Origin: Rutstroemia sp. NJR-2017a BVV2
Lineage: Eukaryota > Ascomycota > Leotiomycetes > Helotiales > Rutstroemiaceae
DNA: 64,000 nucleotides
Assembly (NCBI GenBank): GCA_002946415.1
Contig: NJPS01000043.1
Location: 372,001 to 436,000 of the forward strand
Direction of reading: 5' to 3'
Each line of letters begins with the position of its first letter. The first letter of the stretch is position 1. Of this stretch, positions 34,631 through 46,266 are shown in pieces. A model generated the notes under the pieces. The model saw nothing but the letters and a program-made list of their open reading frames with translations. It did not search any database and was not told the DNA's origin. Made by a program: the position numbers and the translations under genes.

Positions 34631-37600
34631 CTAATCGAATTTGCGACACGAATCTCCAAATTCGTGTGGAGAAAGCGATTTGGGAATAAAATCGCTTTTG
34701 GGGGGGTTGAGAATTTGGAGACTGGAGATTGCAGATTGGGGGAATTTAGAGAAAGGCTGTGGAAACAAGAGTTTTGGCGACTGAATGACAGTAAGTCCGT
34801 AGCTTAGGCGAGTTGGGGCCTTGAAGGAACCTTGTAATGGCGCCGAAACTAGTACTTTTCTGGTATCCCTTTTTCTTTTTTATCCTTTTGCAGAGCCTAC
34901 AATCCGAAATTCCAACACCGTCGACGAAGTTTTGGCTGTCCTTGTATTTCTGGTGTATTTCTGGTGTATTTCTAGCGCAGTTGTAGTGTGCCGCTTTTGC
35001 ATGTTCCGCAGCTTGGCCAACATGCATACATCAAAGAGAGGTTGGTTGTAGAGCACGAGTATCTACAAGAACGGTCCGATTCATGGTCGCTGTTTTAGGG
35101 GACATAATACATAATCTTGTTTCATGGACACCATCGCCCAGAGGGAAAAGACCGCACGTTCAAACGAAACACTTTGAGCACAACCCCAGCAGGAGGTTCT
35201 CGTGAGGAAACGGTAGGCCATGCATGATTGGTAAGAAAGACCAGATCTACATATGCATTTGTCTTGCTATTGTCGCATGATGGATGTTATGCCCAGGGCA
35301 AAAGTACGGCAAATGAATGCCCTTGTGCCGATACATTCATAAGACGATCTCAATGTGGTCTTCATTTTCGTGCTGATGTGCAGCAAGCTTTGGAAATTGG
35401 AAGTATGTTGCAGATTGCTTAGTGAGAAGTACGAGATACCTAGCTTGAGAAACATGGATAAGGAGCACCTGTAGCTAGTACCGCATAGCTTGCAGTCTGC
35501 AGCATGCGGTATGGGCCTTGGTTATCGTTTTGGCGCTTTAATGGCGACATATAGCAAGGGCACAGCAGCTTTCCAATTTTGACAGCATCGGTTTCTTCAC
35601 ACAGATGCAGTTGCTTCTGTTCCTCAACATCGGCTCATGTATTGGTCCAGGGTTTTGTGGTCCTCAACAATGCGGCGGTCCAGGGTATTAAGTGGTTGGT
35701 TCGTTGACATCTGCTCGATAAAAACATGCTGCAATGCAGGGGGCTGTAAGCACTCACCAAGGGACCCAAATCAACCTTGGAGGATGTCCAACAGTCAAAC
35801 AGTTTTCGGCGCTACATAATGCTATTGTCCCATTCCCATCCAACTCATGATCCTGTCGGGAACGTAACTAGCATCCATTGTCAAAGCCAGAAGTTAGCCA
35901 TGGCTAGTAGAGTTGGCTGCCGCTCTCTACTCACCAGCTACCAGTAACCTTAGTCTCTTCCTATGGTTTGAGAAACAACCTGTTAGACCCTTGAGGGCTC
36001 AGATAGCACGAGTTTATGGAAATCAGCGTGGCTGGGGATTTGCAGCACACCTTCAAGTATAGCCGCTCCATTAAACTGTTAAGCTTGTTCAATTAGTAGA
36101 GGCAGAGGTAAAGACTATCCAATATCGGACATTTTTGGTAATTGGGGACACCCGGGAAAAGCACACAGAAACCCTGCGCTTGAGCCTTGGGGTCAGCCGA
36201 AAAAAGACCTGGATATAAAATTACTTTTACAATTTATAAGGAGTGGTAACCCTACTTCGTACAACTATCTACAATTATGCTGCGAATTCCAATGACTATG
36301 ATAGGTGGGTGGATGGATACGGAGATAATCGAGATTCCAGATTCCGGTCAATTTGAGGCATTTCTGCTACGAAGAACTAGAGCGTCTGCTCCGTACCCAA
36401 AAGGAAGAGGAAGAAGAGGATGAAAACGAAGCAACCCGTACCCGCTTTCATTACAAATTTGGATTGAGTAGCATGTCACTTAAGCCCGTCTCGCCCGTCG
36501 AAGAGAAACTCACGGTTTTCCACTAGTTAACACGTTACCGCAACAAACCAAATCTGCATATTGCATTAAGTGAGAACACGTACGTTGACTGTTTCGTCCA
36601 GAAAAGCGTAAAGCGTATATCCTCAGAAAGCCTCGAAGTCATTCTAGAACTAAATGCAGCGTTGGATCACTAGGTGACTTTGACATCGCAGCTCGTTTCT
36701 GCAGTACTTTAGTCGTACCTTGATTCTAATTCCATCCAGCCAATAGCTATTCACCCATCTGCAACGCCTCGCAGACACCCTCTTCTGTGGCTTGCAGCCC
36801 TTTCAGGCCGACAAGGCCGATCACCTTAGTCAACGCCAAGATGACGAGATATTCGTTATCTTTTATCTTGATGCCAAGTTTACGCTGAAGATAGGACATG
36901 AGTTGTCAGAAAGCTATTCTCGCGCTGTCATCTACCTAAAGGATTCTAAAATAACCTGTATCAACCCGTCCTCGTGAAGACGCGTCTGGTTGGAGTGAGT
37001 TCCTAAGAATCCTGCCTAGTTATACAGTCATGGAAGAAGTTAATCGCATGCCCCATGACATCTTGTGTGCTCGATGCGTATGCAAAAGTATCTGCATGTT
37101 CTAAGGCAAGGCACTTTTTCTCCGAGCGACCATACATCAGCACAACCAGCACTTCTATGCGCATCGTTCCTCGAGACCGTCAAAATATACGAAATTCATG
37201 TTATGCGCCTCGAAATCCTCAACGGCGATCTTCTCGGAGACAAACGCATTGTTCGGTTGCAACCTCTCAAGAAGAGCCGCGTAAGAGGTAGGCTTGAGCA
37301 CCTCTATCTGAACTGGTGGCTTGATAGATTCGCGTTCTTGCAGCCTCCAAACGTCTTGGCAGCAACATACTTGATGGAACCCTGCTTTTAGGACCTAGTA
37401 GTTCAATCAGGGCGTGTGTTTTGGCGTGCACATCAATGGATTTGGGTCGTTCGTCGCAAGCAAACGACACAATAATTACTAATCAGACCTTCGCAGTTTT
37501 CATGCTAACCATCCTGGCGTCGGAATTTGGAGGTCGAATCTAGAGATTCTGTCCGCTGTTATTCTTCCAACACGTCAACGAAGTTTCTCAACTGTTGTTC

Positions 37601-37940
37601 AGAGACTCGAGTGATTTTCTGTCAGCAAAACTCCGTAAATTATCTAGGCCATGTGATTGGCGATGATTTCCAAATGCGATCTGGAAGGGAAGTTGCCAAA
37701 TCGAGAAGTCTCGTGATTACCCCTCACATCCTTTCAACCTTCCACCCCGCGCCATCTGATACAGATTCCAACAAAACGTCAATTGAATGCAAATCTCCCA
37801 AGTGACCTATTCTTGTCATATCGACCAGGCCTCAATTTCTTTCATTTCACTTCCCAAACACTGTGGAAAGTGACTTGGATTGCAGACGGACTATCTATCA
37901 TCTGTTCCCTAGTTTGATAACAGTCTTAGTCATCTTAGAA
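34631..37940. other. 3.3-kb gene-poor gap with decayed-looking frames
   Basis: No conserved gene. The left end is the BST1 promoter. In the middle and right there are isolated open frames whose translations look protein-like but lack starts or continuity, notably about 36753-36977 and 37074-37391, both on plus. No terminal repeats or transposase motifs were seen. Confidence 0.4.
37074..37391 (+). pseudogene. Unrecognised 105-codon ORF, possible gene relic
   Basis: Not recognised. The frame begins at ATG 37074 and ends at 37391. Its central part (ETVKIYEIHVMRLEILNGDL onward) has a mix of charged and hydrophobic residues more like real coding sequence than its neighbours. An upstream frame ending at 36977 has similar character but a different reading frame, so the two could be pieces of one decayed gene. 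No motif allows a function. Confidence 0.25.
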
Positions 37941-38897
37941 ATGGCATCAAGCTCCGAACTGAAAGTCATGGGCAACCGCCTCAAGGATAAAGTAGCCATT
38001 GTCACTGGTGGAGGTTCAGGCTTTGGCGAAGGTATTGCTACTCGGTTTGCTGAAGAAGGTTGTAAAGTGATCATCGCGGATATGGATCCGGTCGGCGGTC
38101 AACGAGTAGCCGGCATTCACCCTCATACTATGATGTTCATCAAAATGAACGTGGCAAACGAAGAAGACTGGGAGAGCGTTCTTGAAATCACTCTTTCCAA
38201 GTGGGGCAGAGTTGATATCTGTGTTAATAATGCGGGCACTTCTTACAAGAACAAGGTGAGTAACGCATGACAGATGCAACGTCGGGAAGGAGTTTTTACG
38301 TATTTAATTATTGATGCATTTAATAGCCTACGCTTGAGGTAACCGAAGATGAATTTGACAAGGTCTTCACCGTCAATGTTAAATCCATTTTCCACTCAGT
38401 CAGGCACTTCATTCCTAATGTCATCAACCAAGGCGAAGGAGGATCGATGATCAACATCGCATCTATTGGAGCTACAAGACCTCGTCCGGGCCTTGTATGG
38501 TACAATGCTAGCAAAGCAGCAGTTTACAATGTATGCTCTTGAGCGCATATATCCATGCTCAAGTGAATTCTAACAGTTACAGGCAACCAAAGGGCTCGCA
38601 GCTGAGTATGGCCCAAAGAACATCCGGGTCAATTCCATCTGTCCACTTCTTGCTGGTACTGGACTGTATGTACCCTCTTGGCTTGGAAACTGTCGCAAGC
38701 TAACGACCAGCAGATTTTCAACGTTTGCTGGAATGGAGGATACCCCTGAGAACCGGGACAAGTTCCTCTTCAACGTCCCACTTGGTCGCCTATGTACCCC
38801 GGCGGACGTTGCAAATTATTGCTTATATCTCGCGACCGATGAAGCTAAATTCATTACGGGTACTTGTTTGGAGGTCGACGGTGGACGTGGGATTTAA
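37941..38897 (+). CDS. Short-chain dehydrogenase/reductase (classical SDR)
   Basis: NAD(P)-dependent oxidoreductase of 261 residues from exons 37941-38255, 38327-38530, 38583-38665 and 38714-38897. The Rossmann motif TGGGSGFGEG is at 22-31, NNAG follows in the VDICVNNAG strand, and the catalytic triad is S151, Y164 and K168 (YNASK). The C-terminal block FITGTCLEVDGGRGI is typical of the FabG-like classical subfamily. An in-frame ATG 78 bases upstream would add a hydrophobic leader. I prefer 37941 because the family starts just before the Rossmann fold. It is followed on the same strand, 362 bases later, by an FAD-linked oxidoreductase, which hints at a shared catabolic or biosynthetic step. 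The substrate is unknown. Confidence 0.92.
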
Positions 38898-39259
38898 TGC
38901 TGAGAACAAAGAGTGGGGAAGCTGAAAGCTATATCAGCCTCTGATTACTCATAGAAGCCACTTCATCGATTTTAAAGACGGCGAAGTCTCGTAAGCCCGA
39001 AAATAATGACTTTGCTTTTGCTTCTTTTGGTTAAAATCACCCTGCATATATATGGAGCTACCGACCAATGTTTCAGCGCCATCACATAAAGAAGAAACGA
39101 CCAACTGTTGTGACAGCCAAAGAGTGAAACATAAAAGAGCCAAACCCCTCATTTCAGCGGTATAACATTCAGCTGAATGCACTTTTCTTAGATATTTTGA
39201 ATGAAAACCTTATCAATCAAGCCTTAATCGATCTGCTCTACATCATCGACCTCGTCAAC
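38898..39259. other. Short gap between SDR and FAD oxidoreductase
   Basis: 362 bases holding the SDR 3' end and the promoter of the next gene. No distinct motif recognised. Confidence 0.5.
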
Positions 39260-41149
39260 ATGGCATCGCTTGACAAGTCCGCAATCGACAGTCTCAAGCA
39301 GGAGCTCTCATCTCCTGCAAAGATCGTCTTGAAAGGAGACGAGGATTATAAAGATAGCATTAAGAGATGGTCTGCTGCTGCTGAAAAGGAAGCTGTAAGT
39401 AATTCGACAGAGTTCCCAGTTCTCAATTCCATCGTTGCTCATCTAGATGAGCTGTGACATGCCCGAGGGGATTTCTCTGAAGATTGATCCTACCCTTCAA
39501 TACTGTCAAAATTTGGGGTTCCAGATTTTAAGATTGAGTTCATGGAATGCTGCGTGGTCAGATTTCTTGAAATGTGGTCAGGTGTTTCGGTGTAATTGAA
39601 GTGGCCTTCTTACGCTACCACATGATATGAACCCAAATTGCCATTTTGTGCAAGCCGATTTTTTCTTTGATAGGGCTGACATTCGACTTTAGGGTATCAT
39701 CGTCTATCCCACTACTCCTGAGGATGTTTCCAAGGCCTTTCTTTTCTCCAAGAAGCATGGTCTGGAACTTGCAAGTAAGAGCAGCTATGTTTTCTCCAAC
39801 TCCTTGAACACACTTCAATACTCTCCAGATTCTTCTCTTCATCCAAATCAAACTGTCATAGCTAACAAGCTCCAAACCAGCCGTCGGCGGCGGCCACGGA
39901 AGCAGCGGTGCATCCTCCACCAACGGAGGCCTCTGCATTGACCTCGGCAAAATGCGCTCCGTAACCGTCGACCCCATCAACAAGAGCGCCGTCTGCGAAG
40001 GCGGCTGCCTCTGGGTCGACGTCGACGAAGCAGCTGCAGTCCACAACCTCGCCGCCGTAGGCGGCACCATAAACCACACTGGAATCGGCGGGCTAACCCT
40101 CGGCGGCGGCTACGGTCACCTGACGCCCAAATACGGTCTCGTCATCGACAATCTCCTCGCAGTCGAAATGGTCCTCGCCGACGGCTCCATCGTCACCAGC
40201 TCCAAGGACCAGAACCCCGATCTCTTCTGGGCGGTCCGCGGTGCCGGAATCAGTTTTGGAGTTGCGACTAAATTCACCTATCGCCTACACGAGCAGAAGA
40301 ATCGCGTCTGGGGCGGCATGCTCGTCTTTCCTAAGGAAAAACTCGGTCCGATTGTGGAATTTGCTAACACGGTGGTTGATCCCAAAGTCGAGAATGCCTT
40401 GCTGCTTCTAGGATTCGGTGCCCCGCCGCCGTTTTTTGCTCCTGCGATTATGCTGCCTATGTTCTACAATGGCACGGAGAAAGAAGCCAAGGAGTTCTAT
40501 GCTCCGCTGTTCGAGCTGGGTCCGCTGGCGGACATGACGGCTGAGATGGATTATGTCAAGATCAACGCCATGATGAACGAAGCAATGCAGCATGGGTTCC
40601 GAAGATCGATGAAAGGCGCTGTGTTCATGGCGCCGTTGAATCTAGAATATGCGGAGGAGATATTTGGTGATTTCGAGGAGTTCATGAAAGAGACGCCGGG
40701 CGCGAAACACACGTTGGTGGTGTTTGAGTTTATTCCCTACGGAAAGGTTCTCGAGGTGGGGCAGCAGGATACGGCGTTTGCGAATCGAGGCGCCTATGGG
40801 AATTTGCTGTTTGGGCCGGGGTGGGAGAATCAAGAGGATGATGATCGGTGCAGACAGTGGACGAGGAGGATGGCGGCGAAGGCGAAAAAGGAGTTGGAGA
40901 GGAGGCTGGAGGAGGGGACGGATGAGGTGACGAAGGCTGGCGTGGGGGCTTATAGTAATTATGATGGTGGTAAGTGCTCTCCTCCCCGCGTCTGGATTTG
41001 GGATTTGATGATTGCTAACGTATGGAAACATAGCGGAACACGAAGCGGGTAAATTGGTATATGGCGTGAATTATGACCGTCTAGTAGAGTTGAAGAAGCG
41101 ATATGATCCAGAGAATGTGTTCTCTAAGGGTCCTAAGCTCGTTTCATAG
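39260..41149 (+). CDS. FAD-linked oxidoreductase, berberine-bridge-enzyme-like
   Basis: Flavoprotein oxidase/dehydrogenase with an N-terminal PCMH-type FAD domain and a C-terminal BBE segment. Exons 39260-39394, 39693-39774, 39881-40969 and 41034-41149 close in frame at 473 residues, the usual fungal length. Intron 1 (298 nt) is long for this window. The FAD loop VGGGHGSSGASS contains the likely covalent His at about residue 78. The second-site Cys of plant berberine bridge enzymes is replaced: in the block INHTGIGGLTLGGGYG the aligned position is Ile, so only single covalent attachment is expected. The BBE end NYDRLVELKKRYDPENVF is present. There is no signal peptide, so it is probably intracellular. 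The substrate is unknown. The preceding SDR may be a partner. Confidence 0.93.
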
Positions 41150-41737
41150 ACGACGGCCTCTTTAAAATCAACGAATAAGTCTTTCAAACATAAGACTGCC
41201 TGGATCGCTTAAGGGGAAATCGCTACCTTGATTTGGGACCTTCTAGCTGAGCTAATGCATGGCGAAATCATGCTTTTTTACTGCGATAGTTGCGAAATTG
41301 GTAGTTTGATTCCCAGGCCATGGGCATCTCTTTCTCTTCCCCTGTGGAGCTCACTTGTGTGTACTGTACCTCAAAAGAGATAAGCGAGGCACAATTCTTG
41401 TGTGATCCAAGACTGAAAGCGGTTATCCAAAATTTATATGTTCTTCCCAACCTCTAAAACCCTATGCCCTCTATCCTGTTCATCCATCCATCCCACATTG
41501 TCTAAGATGTTTCTAAGGAAATTCTACCCCTCGTAGCATGACTCTAGCCCCGCTCTAAAATCTATGTATGATCACTTCTCTCGTCCCAGCGTGTCGAGTT
41601 GACATCCGTCACGGACCACTTGACCACTTCTGCAGTCCCCTTATGGGCTTTTGGGTAGATCAACGCCAGCGGCAGCCAATCTTGTATATCCCACCCGGTC
41701 CCCATAGCCTGAGTATTCCTGAGCAATACGATGTGTA
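41150..41737. other. Convergent gap between FAD oxidoreductase and nodulin-like MFS
   Basis: About 590 bases between the 3' ends of convergent genes. It probably holds both 3' untranslated regions. No other feature seen. Confidence 0.5.
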
Positions 41738-43509
41738 TTAATCGTCTCTCTCCTCGATCTCCAACTTTTTCTCCTCTTCTAATCTTGCCAAGTGAGTATA
41801 CCTAATGCTCCAGAGACTGACCACCAATCCCGCTATACAAGCACCAACCGTAACTAGGTACGCGCTTCGATAGCACTGTAAACCATCGGTACATTCCCTA
41901 ACACCTCCGTCCTTCACGATACTGTGTCTATCATAGACAATGCCGTAAAAGAGATTGAAAACGTTGCCTGAAATTACCGGCGAGAGAGTCATGAAACCCC
42001 AATTGGTAGAAAGGCCATGGACACCGAAGGCTTCTGCAACGAGAGAAGGGAAGCATCCGAATAAGAAACCATAGCCAAGGCCAGTGAACGAGGATACAAG
42101 AAAAAGAAGGTGAGGATTCTCAGTATTCAGCGCAGCGATTTGACCAACTAGGAAGATGAGGGATGCAATGGTGAGACACCAAAGTCCAGAGCAGCGGAGG
42201 ACTTTGACAAGAAAATCGGCACCAACACCTGCATTTATTAGCTGCATAACCGTTGAATACAAGCAGGACACGTACCGCTTAGCAAACGGCCAACAAACGA
42301 ACAGATCGAAAGCACTGAGACATGCATTGCTTGGCGATGCATGATGTAGTCCTCTGATACAGAGTCATCGTAGTGTCGCCAGAGAGCTTGAGCATCATTG
42401 CCAATGTTGCTGAAAGATTTATTAGAAAGAGAGTCGGCAACCAGGCATGGGAGCATACTTAATAGTCATCAAGCCAACACCAGTCAAAATACCCATCAAA
42501 GCGAATAATTGCCAAAATTCAATACAAGTCAACAGATTAAAACCTCGAATATCTACACGGTGCGCATGGTCCTTGACGTTAGTCACTTGCTCGATACTGC
42601 TAGAATCCGATTTTGACATCAGGGAGGAGGTCTCGTCCGAATCGGACATGACGCCAGTCTCAGGTGCCTCTGGCTCTGCTTCTGCCTCGACGTTACGGGG
42701 ATGCTTCAGGATATTGTCGGAATTTGAAGACGTGATAGATAATGAAGACGTACCAGGTTCGGGTGCTAGCGCATCTCTTTGTGCTCTATGCTTGCTCTCT
42801 TCGGATTTGGTTCGGTGGAGGCGATTCGAGTCTGAGCGGTTGTGGCCTGGGAGAGCTGTGTAGTGCGAGTGTGGTATCACGCGAAGGAAGAAGAATCCTA
42901 GGAACACGGTACCAGATGTGCCGCATGCTACGACAAGCAGAAAATGCCCTGCATCTCCAGGAAACGCGAAGGCAGTAAATGTGGAAAAAAAGAACGCACT
43001 GAGCCCGAAAGCTGCCAGGGGAAACGCGGTAGCAGTTCCTCTGTTATGCGGCCAATTCAACGCAGAAGTCTTCATCGATCCGACAAATGCAGCACATCCT
43101 CCCAACCCAGTGAGCAGCGAATAGAGACAAAGTAACGGCAACCATCCTGATCCCTGGATATATGCTCGATAAAGTGGAAAATATCCGGCAGCGAGTAAAA
43201 CCATTCCTAACAAGACGGCAGGTCGCGGCCCCTTTCCATCTACCAGTAATCCTATAGGTATGCCCATTCCATACATGCCCAGATTCCCAAATAGTCCCTG
43301 AAACGTATCATCAGTATGAAATGAGTTGATCGGGCTGCAGCGCATAGCAGTCTTACTATCAGATTGATATCCGTCGAAGATAGCCTCAACTTCTCAGCAA
43401 ATTGGGGGGCCCAATTCGAAAAGGAGTAATTCGTCCCGCATGCCAACCCAATACATGTTGCCGCGATGCTCGAGACTATCCTCGCCGTCTGAAGTGGCTT
43501 GTCTGCCAT
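41738..43509 (-). CDS. MFS transporter, nodulin-like family (Ymr155w-like)
   Basis: Twelve-helix major facilitator of the nodulin-like group. Exons 43509-43357, 43297-42459, 42409-42276 and 42228-41738 give 538 residues, close to yeast Ymr155w. The first helix has the family's GTNYSFSNWAPQFAEKL signature, followed by GLFGNLGMYGMGIPIGLLVD and LTGLGGCAAFVGS. A long hydrophilic loop rich in Ser, Asp and Glu (about residues 200-285) separates the two halves. The second half includes SICSFVGRLLSG and the glycine-rich FTGLGYGFLFGCFPS. The protein ends in a charged coiled tail (LARLEEEKKLEIEERDD). The location is likely plasma membrane or vacuole, and the substrate is unknown. Its start faces that of TMS1, 505 bases away, suggesting a shared promoter region. 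Confidence 0.88.
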
Positions 43510-44014
43510 GTTCGTACAGATGTTCCGTTATCGGGGGGTTGTTGACTGGAGAGATGGGATAAGTAATAGATAAGTTCACCTCCGAACCATTGCTCAATTG
43601 GAAGAAGTATTTGCAAGAAAATTCTATCGCACTACACTACTAGAGGATATTTATGGAAATCGTGGTTCTTCGCAGGATGGATACGGATGTTTGTCTGAAA
43701 GAAATTAAAGTATCCTCTTGCTTTCGTCCGCATCCACGTAATTGACAATCAGGGAGGATCAATATCTCTTATCAGCCCTGAGTACGGCTGAACTTAGGAA
43801 TAAACAATGCATAATGTTTTCGTCAGCCGCGCGGATGCGACAATGCGGATGTTATGCAGCCGAGCCGTCATCGTTTCGATTAACGAAAGATAACCATCAC
43901 CACTCATTCTACCAACACTTCGAATTACACGATACGCCATCAAATATTCACTCACATACGATATTCAACCTGTGGTTCGTGGACTGCTAAGCCAAGCGCG
44001 ACGAAGAGCGCAAC
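43510..44014. promoter_or_regulatory. Divergent promoter region, nodulin-like MFS and TMS1
   Basis: 505 bases between two divergently transcribed starts. It must contain both promoters, and co-regulation is possible. No specific binding site is recognised with confidence. Confidence 0.5.
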
Positions 44015-45554
44015 ATGGGCGCCTTACTTTCGCTTCCTTTGTTGGCTGTGCCCAGCATGGGCACGGTAAGTCACTCGTCGCCAGATTTGAACGCGGAGAG
44101 TAGCTGACAATTCTAGGTCATTGGGTTTGCGGCGAGTTGCTGTGGAGCGGCAACTTGTTCTGCAGTATGCAGCGCCTGCGGGAAGTGTGGTAACAGGTAA
44201 GAGATCTTGGGCGGTATGTGTGCTCGGAATGCGAACTGACTTTCGGAATAGTGTTGCCACACGTATCGCGTATGCCCTCATTCTGCTCATAAATTCGATC
44301 CTTTCGTGGATAATGTTAACACCATGGGCGATCAACAAACTACAAGGCTTGACATTGGATTACATGAAGATCAGTTGTCCGGAGGGCGAGTGTTACGGAT
44401 GGGTCGCTGTTCACCGAATCAATTTTGCGCTCGGCATATTTCACATCATAACAGCTTCACTACTCATCGGTGTCAACTCTTCGAAGAATCCTCGAGCGGC
44501 GATACAGAATGGTTTCTGGGGTCCGAAAATAATCGCCTGGTTGGCCTTGATCGTACTTTCGTTCTTGATTCCAGATGGATTCTTCTTATTCTGGGGTAAC
44601 TACATCGCATTCGCAGGATCAATCCTCTTCCTCCTTCTTGGCCTTATTCTCCTAGTCGACCTTGCGCATACCTGGGCTGAGTACTGTCTTGAGCAAATCG
44701 AGGCGTACGATTCACGCGCTTGGAGGGGCGTCTTAATCGGATCGACCTTGGGAATGTACGCTGCTTCCTTGGCAATGACTATCATTCAATATGTATTCTT
44801 CTCTGGAAGTCAATGTTCGATGAACAATACCGCCATTACTCTTAACCTGATTTTTTTCATCGTCGTTTCGATCGTCTCTGTCCACCCTATGGTTCAAGAA
44901 TACAATCCGAGAGCCGGTCTCGCTCAGTCAGCTATGGTAGCCATCTATTGCACATACCTCACCATGTCAGCTGTGTCTATGGAACCCGACACCAAAAATT
45001 GCAACCCACTTCTTCGAGCTCGTGGCACAAGGACAACATCGATCGTTATTGGTGCAATTGTAACCATGCTTACAGTTGCATATACTACGACTAGAGCTGC
45101 TACCCAGGGTGTAGCTCTTGGTGGAAAGGGAAAGAGCGTCAGATTACCGGACGATGATGAACATGATCTCGTCACACAACAGCCAGATAGCCGTCGCGAG
45201 ATGCGTGCCGCAGCGCTTCGCCAGGCTGTCGAAGAAGGAAGTCTTCCAGCTGATGCACTTTTGGACGATGATGATGACAGTGAGAGCGGAAACAGCGCCA
45301 AGGATGATGAGAGAACATCAACGCAGTACAGCTATGCGCTCTTCCACGTTATCTTTTTCCTTGCAACCACATGGGTTGCCACCCTCCTCACCATGAACAT
45401 GGAGGAATACAAAGATAATGATGCAGCTTTCTTACCAGTGGGGAGAACATACTGGGCATCTTGGGTGAAGATCATTAGTGCGTGGGTATGCTACGGTATC
45501 TACACATGGACTCTTGTGGCACCTGTTCTGCTGCCTGATCGTTTTGACTTCTAA
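44015..45554 (+). CDS. TMS1: Tms1/SERINC family membrane protein
   Basis: Multispanning endomembrane protein of the serine-incorporator family, linked to phospholipid/serine handling and, in yeast, to the vacuole. Exons 44015-44065, 44117-44196 and 44252-45554 give 477 residues. The diagnostic Cys-rich second exon (AASCCGAATCSAVCSACGKCG) sits at residues 21-43, followed by about ten helices, with YGWVAVHRINFALG after helix 2 and the conserved CSMNNTAITLNLIFF and VSVHP blocks. A poly-Asp stretch (DDDDDSE) lies in the large hydrophilic loop before the last two helices. The C-terminus contains SWVKIISAWVCYGIYTWTLV as in homologues. The start ATG is the only one giving the Cys-rich exon in frame. 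Divergent from the MFS gene to its left. Confidence 0.95.
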
Positions 45555-46266
45555 GGATACGTTGTGTTTCTAGTTTTACTATATTAGGATGGATTCTTTA
45601 ATGCTGTTGTGTGAGTACGACGATTGTGTAAATGAGAATAAAGCATGCATGGTCGGGAATCAAATTGGCCAGCGATCAGGGGAATTTGGGATTTTAGTGT
45701 TATGCTCTGAATATTTTAATACAATCATCATTTCAACGTGATTCGTGGTGTCAGCGAAGGAGTTGGGTGTATACGAAGAGTCGAAAACCAGGACTTTTGA
45801 GTTCCGCAACTACTGTAGGCGAAGAGAGCATTCATTAGGTGAACAACTCGAGAAACAACCTTGATGGGAGGGTCATCTTAGGTTGATGTTGAGTGAGGTT
45901 CAGAAGAAAACCTAAAAATAGCCAATTAACTCTCCGCACTCCTTGGCCTAGCAATGATGCCGTAGCGACCTATCGGATTAATTCATTGATATTCGACCCT
46001 GAAATCTTTCAGGCGAATCTTCATCCAAGGGATATTTCGATTTTGCATTTCAGTTTACTATATTTTATTTCGTACCATGATTCTGTCCAGTTGAGGACAT
46101 CCCACTCCTTTCTTTCTACAAATGACTTTGGCGTAGCTGAGTTTCCATCAAGGTCCTTAGGCAATTCTGTATAATCGCAGAACTGCTCGCTCTTTGCACG
46201 CGAACGCGTACATACAAATAAAATAAGGCCTCTGGGAGAAGGGACGTCGAGCACACGGTGAACACC
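45555..46266. other. Gap between TMS1 and MCD4
   Basis: About 710 bases with the TMS1 3' end and the MCD4 promoter. No further gene or motif recognised. Confidence 0.5.

Noticed and set aside
40642..41031. 129-codon minus-strand frame in the FAD oxidoreductase
   Set aside because: It is antisense to well-conserved coding sequence. Its Pro/Leu/Arg composition is a GC-rich shadow.
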